Positions 5,301-8,310 of a stretch of 8,310 nt of DNA are shown here, one piece after another. How positions within the stretch are numbered: the stretch's first letter is position 1; every line of letters starts with the position of its first letter. The position numbers were made by a program, and so were the translations under genes. Source of the stretch: Caulobacterales bacterium RIFOXYB1_FULL_67_16 (GTDB lineage: Bacteria > Pseudomonadota > Alphaproteobacteria > Caulobacterales > Caulobacteraceae). The DNA is taken from positions 432-8,741 of the forward strand of contig MGLN01000032.1 of assembly GCA_001796045.1 (NCBI GenBank), written 5' to 3'. Below the pieces are notes generated by a model. It did no database searches, was not told where the DNA came from, and was given only the letters and a program-made list of their open reading frames with translations.

Positions 5301-7439
5301 ATGGCTGGGAGCGTTAACATTCTGGGGCGGAGGCGCTGGCGCTTCTTCCGTCACGACGCCGGTCGGGCAGCCGGCCCGCCGCCCTGGTTCTATGTCCTGC
5401 TCTATATCTCGGCCCTGGGCCTGGGCCAGTGGAGCATGGCGGCCCTGCACGTCACCATCATGTGGCCGGCCAACGCCGTGCTGCTCGCGGCCTTGCTTCA
5501 GCTGCCTCGAGGCGAGGCGCGCGGGGTGCTGATCGGCTGCGTCCTGCTGAACCTCGCCAGTAATCTGGTGCGCGGCGATCCGCTTCTGTTCGTCGTGACC
5601 AACGCCGCGCTGAACCTGCTGCAGGTGGCCGCGGCGACCCTGCTGGTCCGGCGCCTGTGCGGGGCGGCGCTCGACATGCGGCGGCCCAAACGCCTGCTCC
5701 GCTTCGCCCTGAGCGCCGCCGTCGCCGTGGCCCTGTCCACGGTCCTGGCCGGGCTGCTGGTCATGGCCGTGGGCGGTCTGCCCCTGGAGGTGCTGAACTT
5801 CCGCCTGCACCATCTGTTCGACATGGAGCTGCTGGCGATGATGATCGTCACCCCGGCCCTGCTGCTGGTGGCGCGCCGGCACCGGTTCCGGGGCGACGCC
5901 GTGGCCTCGCAACGCGAGTGTTTCGTCCTGACCGTCCTGGTCCTGGCCGCCGCCCTGTGGGCCTTCGGCCAGACCACCGCCCCCATATTGTTCATTGTCT
6001 TTCCGCCCCTGATCCTGTTGGCCTTCCGTCTGTCCCCGCCCTGGACGGCCGGCGCCCTGATGGCGATCTCGGTGATCGCGGTCGGGGCCACCCTGTTGGG
6101 CCGAGGGCCGATCCTGCTGACCCGGCTGGGCGACGACCCGGCCCTGGCCTCGCTGCCCGTGGTCATGCGCCAGATGAACGTGCTGCACCTCTTCCTGCTG
6201 TCCGTGGTCGCGACCGTCCTGCCGATCACCACCCTGTCGACCGAGCGGCGGCGCCTGGTGGAACGGCTTCGCGCCCGTTCGGAGACGGCCCTGGCCGCCC
6301 TGCAGCGGGCCGAGACGGCCGACGCCGCCAAGTCCCGCTTCCTGGCCATGATGAGCCACGAGATGCGCACCCCCCTGACCGGGGTCACCGGCTACGCCGA
6401 CCTGCTGTCGCGCCACCCGGAGCTGAACGCCGAGGGCCGGCGCCAGGTCGAGGCGGTGCGGCTGTGCGGCGAGGCCATGCTGCGCCTGATCGAGGACCTG
6501 CTGGAGGTGGCCAACGGCGGCGGCGAGGTGGTCTCCAAACCCGTCGAAGTGCGCGCCCTGGTGGACGAGGCCGTGGCCCCGACGCGCGAATGGGCCTCGA
6601 TTCGGGGTCTGGACTTCGTGGTCGACTACGGCCCAGGCGGCGACGGCGCCGCCCTGACCGACGGCCGCCGTCTGCGTCAGATCCTGCACCACCTGGCCAG
6701 CAATGCGGTCAAGTTCACCGGCCGGGGCGGGGTCCGGATCCAGATCGAGCGCCGCGACGACCGGCTGAGGTTCGAGGTCCACGACACCGGCTGCGGCATG
6801 ACCAAGGAGATCCTGGCCGGGATCTTCAGCCTGTTCGAACAGGGCGACGCCTCGACCCGCCGCGCCCACGAGGGCGCCGGGGTCGGCCTGGCCCTGACCA
6901 AGGCCCATGTGGACCGGCTGGGCGGCGTCGTCTCGGTGGAGAGCACGCTCGCCATGGGCACGACCTTCACGGTCGAAATCCCGGCCCCCGCCGTCGAGAG
7001 CGAGGCCGTCGGCGAGACGGCCCCCCTGGAAGACCGGCGCATGCGGGTCCTGATCGTCGACGACCATCCCTCGAACCGCGACCTGATGCGGATCATGCTG
7101 GAGGCCGCCGACTGCGAGACGGCCGAGGCCGAGAACGGGCGCGAAGCGGTCGAGGCGGTCCAGGCCGGGGCTTTCGACCTGGTGCTGATGGATGTGCGGA
7201 TGCCGGTGATGGACGGGGTCGCCGCCACCCGCGCCATCCGCGCCCTGGACGGGCCGGCGTCGGAGATCGCCGTCCTGGCCGTCACCGCCGAGGCCATGCC
7301 CGAGGACGTGGCCCGCTGCCTGAACGCCGGCATGGACGCCCATCTGGCCAAGCCCATCACCCAGGCCAAGCTCTATGCGGCCATGGACCGGGCCATGGAC
7401 GCCGCCGAACACAGGGTCGACGACGTCCGGGCCGCTTGA
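5301..7439 (+). CDS. Hybrid sensor histidine kinase/response regulator with MASE1-type membrane domain
   Basis: This 712-residue inner-membrane sensor kinase has three parts. Residues about 28-310 are very hydrophobic, with eight to ten membrane segments, and resemble the MASE1 sensor domain (IMWPANAVLLAALL; FPPLILLAFRLSPPWTAGAL; LLGRGPI). A short helical linker leads to the HisKA domain with phosphoacceptor His353 in MMSHEMRTPLTGVTGYADLL. The HATPase follows with N468 (SNAVKFT), the G1 box D495-TGCGM and the G2 box GAGVGLAL (about 525-532). A C-terminal receiver starts at about 581 (VLIVDDHPSNRD) with phosphoacceptor Asp631 (LMDVRMPVMDG), T662 and K684 (AKPI). All key residues are present, so it should be active; the signal sensed is unknown. 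No Hpt domain is fused, so a separate phosphotransfer protein is expected. The ATG at 5301 has GGAG only 2 bases ahead, which is poor spacing, so the true start is uncertain by a few codons. Confidence 0.93.
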   Translation: MAGSVNILGRRRWRFFRHDAGRAAGPPPWFYVLLYISALGLGQWSMAALHVTIMWPANAVLLAALLQLPRGEARGVLIGCVLLNLASNLVRGDPLLFVVTNAALNLLQVAAATLLVRRLCGAALDMRRPKRLLRFALSAAVAVALSTVLAGLLVMAVGGLPLEVLNFRLHHLFDMELLAMMIVTPALLLVARRHRFRGDAVASQRECFVLTVLVLAAALWAFGQTTAPILFIVFPPLILLAFRLSPPWTAGALMAISVIAVGATLLGRGPILLTRLGDDPALASLPVVMRQMNVLHLFLLSVVATVLPITTLSTERRRLVERLRARSETALAALQRAETADAAKSRFLAMMSHEMRTPLTGVTGYADLLSRHPELNAEGRRQVEAVRLCGEAMLRLIEDLLEVANGGGEVVSKPVEVRALVDEAVAPTREWASIRGLDFVVDYGPGGDGAALTDGRRLRQILHHLASNAVKFTGRGGVRIQIERRDDRLRFEVHDTGCGMTKEILAGIFSLFEQGDASTRRAHEGAGVGLALTKAHVDRLGGVVSVESTLAMGTTFTVEIPAPAVESEAVGETAPLEDRRMRVLIVDDHPSNRDLMRIMLEAADCETAEAENGREAVEAVQAGAFDLVLMDVRMPVMDGVAATRAIRALDGPASEIAVLAVTAEAMPEDVARCLNAGMDAHLAKPITQAKLYAAMDRAMDAAEHRVDDVRAA

Positions 7440-7440
7440 A

Positions 7441-7455
7441 GGGCCGCGTAGGCCC
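7441..7455. terminator. Weak hairpin between convergent genes
   Basis: GGGCC-GCGTA-GGCCC fills most of the 18-base gap between the kinase stop codon and the receptor stop codon. The stem has only 5 bp and no T-run follows, so it is at best a weak terminator. An alternative 6-bp pairing of CGGGCC (7428-7433) with GGCCCG (7451-7456) competes with it. Confidence 0.25.
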
Positions 7456-7457
7456 GC

Positions 7458-8310
7458 TTACCAGGTCAGATTGACCCGGGCGTAGACGAACCGGCCGTTG
7501 AAGCCGAACGGCGAGTTGTAGGGATAGCCCAGCACCCCGTTCGAGTTCAGCGACGCCGGGGTCGCGTCGGGATATTCGTCGAAGACATTGTCCGCTCCGA
7601 TCGCCAGCCCGACCCGGTCGGTCAGCTGATACCGGCCCTCCAGATCGATCACCGTCTTCTCGCCGGTGCGATAGTCGTTGGCCGCGACCGACCCGGGCTG
7701 AAGCACGTCGCCGTAATAGGTGGCCCGCAGGGTGGCGCCCCACTTCTGCAGCCGCCAGTCGGCGCCGGCCGAGACCTTCACGTCCGGCGTGCCCTCCTCG
7801 ATCGTCAGGATCCGCTGCCGGCCGAACAGGGTCGAAGACAGGTCGGTGTCCAGAGAGACGTCGTTGAAGTTGGCGGCCACGGTGAAGTCGAAGTCGCCGG
7901 CATTGTCCGTCGGCAGACGATAGCGGCCCACCACGTCCACCCCTTCCGTCGTGGTCGAGACCCCGTTCAGGAAGAAGCGCGCCGCCTGGACCCCCAGCGG
8001 GGTCAGGACGGTCGGATTGCGGATCAGTTCGGACAGGACGATCTGGTCCTCGATCTCGATCTTGTAGGCGTCCACCGTCAGGTCGAACCCGCCCAGCCGC
8101 ACCACGGCGCCCAGCGAATAATTGGTCGAGGTCTCGGGCTTCAGCGGCTTTCCGCCCAGGGCCGTCCCCACCGCGCTGACCGACGGGAAGGTGCCGGTCT
8201 CCACCACCGCCCCGTCCTGGATCACCGACGAGGTCGAGGTGAAATAGGACTGTTGCAGCGACGGGGCGCGGAAGCCGGTCGAGACCGAGCCGCGCAGGGC
8301 GAAGTTGGGG
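7458..8310 (-). CDS. TonB-dependent outer-membrane receptor, C-terminal part (5' end outside window)
   Basis: These are the last 283 residues of a TonB-dependent receptor, a 22-stranded barrel that imports a scarce nutrient across the outer membrane using energy from TonB-ExbB-ExbD. The frame runs open to the right edge, so the GTG at 8225 is not a start. The upstream piece reads NFALRGSVSTGFRAPSLQQS; GFRAPSL is the conserved barrel segment of this family. Alternating barrel strands follow (TNYSLGAVVRLGGFDLTVDAYKI; VAANFNDVSLD; ATYYGDVL), then GLAIGADNVFDEYPD, the usual last-but-one region, and a final strand ending in VNLTW with the C-terminal aromatic residue needed for barrel assembly. The plug domain and TonB box lie outside the window, so the substrate (siderophore, vitamin, sugar or other) cannot be told. 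It is convergent with the sensor kinase. Confidence 0.94.
   Translation of the reverse strand, partial: PNFALRGSVSTGFRAPSLQQSYFTSTSSVIQDGAVVETGTFPSVSAVGTALGGKPLKPETSTNYSLGAVVRLGGFDLTVDAYKIEIEDQIVLSELIRNPTVLTPLGVQAARFFLNGVSTTTEGVDVVGRYRLPTDNAGDFDFTVAANFNDVSLDTDLSSTLFGRQRILTIEEGTPDVKVSAGADWRLQKWGATLRATYYGDVLQPGSVAANDYRTGEKTVIDLEGRYQLTDRVGLAIGADNVFDEYPDATPASLNSNGVLGYPYNSPFGFNGRFVYARVNLTW

Noticed and set aside
5314..5320. Possible CtrA half-site (TTAACAT)
   Set aside because: It lies inside the coding start of the kinase, has one mismatch to the half-site TTAACCAT, and there is no second TTAA at the proper 7-base spacing.
5193..7412. Very long minus-strand open frame (739 codons) opposite the sensor kinase
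   Set aside because: It reads as His/Gln/Gly-rich low-complexity protein with no domain or signal, exactly opposite a gene with complete kinase motifs. Long antisense frames are common in GC-rich genomes.
8140..8225. GTG at 8225 as the start of a separate small protein
   Set aside because: The frame continues to the window edge and encodes the conserved GFRAPSL barrel segment, so this is an internal codon of the receptor.

Overview
The window is GC-rich, densely coded bacterial DNA. Protein content points to an alphaproteobacterium of the order Caulobacterales, with a Brevundimonas- or Caulobacter-like relative most likely. The grounds are the strong G/C bias at third codon positions, a lipoprotein that looks like the Caulobacter CC0125/CC1285 family, a TonB-dependent receptor and a MASE1-type hybrid histidine kinase. 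The genus is an inference, because no rRNA or other marker gene is present. There are eight genes, two of them cut by the window edges. I see no tRNA, rRNA, CRISPR array, insertion sequence, phage gene or plasmid gene, and no stretch over 300 bases lacks a gene.

Left part, plus strand (1-2644): the 3' end of infB (translation initiation factor IF-2), closed by a textbook intrinsic terminator. An AraC-family regulator follows, then a secreted serine hydrolase of the beta-lactamase/penicillin-binding fold 75 bases downstream. The hydrolase ends in a hairpin that can stop transcription from both sides.

Middle part, minus strand (2702-5144), in transcription order: two small secreted proteins that look like diverged paralogues of each other, a LysE-type amino-acid exporter, and a lipoprotein with an extremely aromatic-rich segment. 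The first three may be one transcription unit. The lipoprotein has its own strong ribosome binding site and a perfect 14-bp palindrome upstream, so it may have its own promoter.

Right part (5145-8310): a 156-base divergent intergenic region with three short palindromes leads into a large membrane-bound hybrid sensor kinase (MASE1, HisKA, HATPase, receiver) on the plus strand. This gene runs tail-to-tail, 18 bases apart, into the C-terminal part of a TonB-dependent outer-membrane receptor on the minus strand.

The overall picture is an ordinary chromosomal region with an envelope and signalling flavour. I found no convincing new multi-gene system. The items most worth checking are the paralogous secreted pair of unknown function, the near-identical terminator element used twice, the operator-like palindromes and the atypical second catalytic motif of the serine hydrolase.
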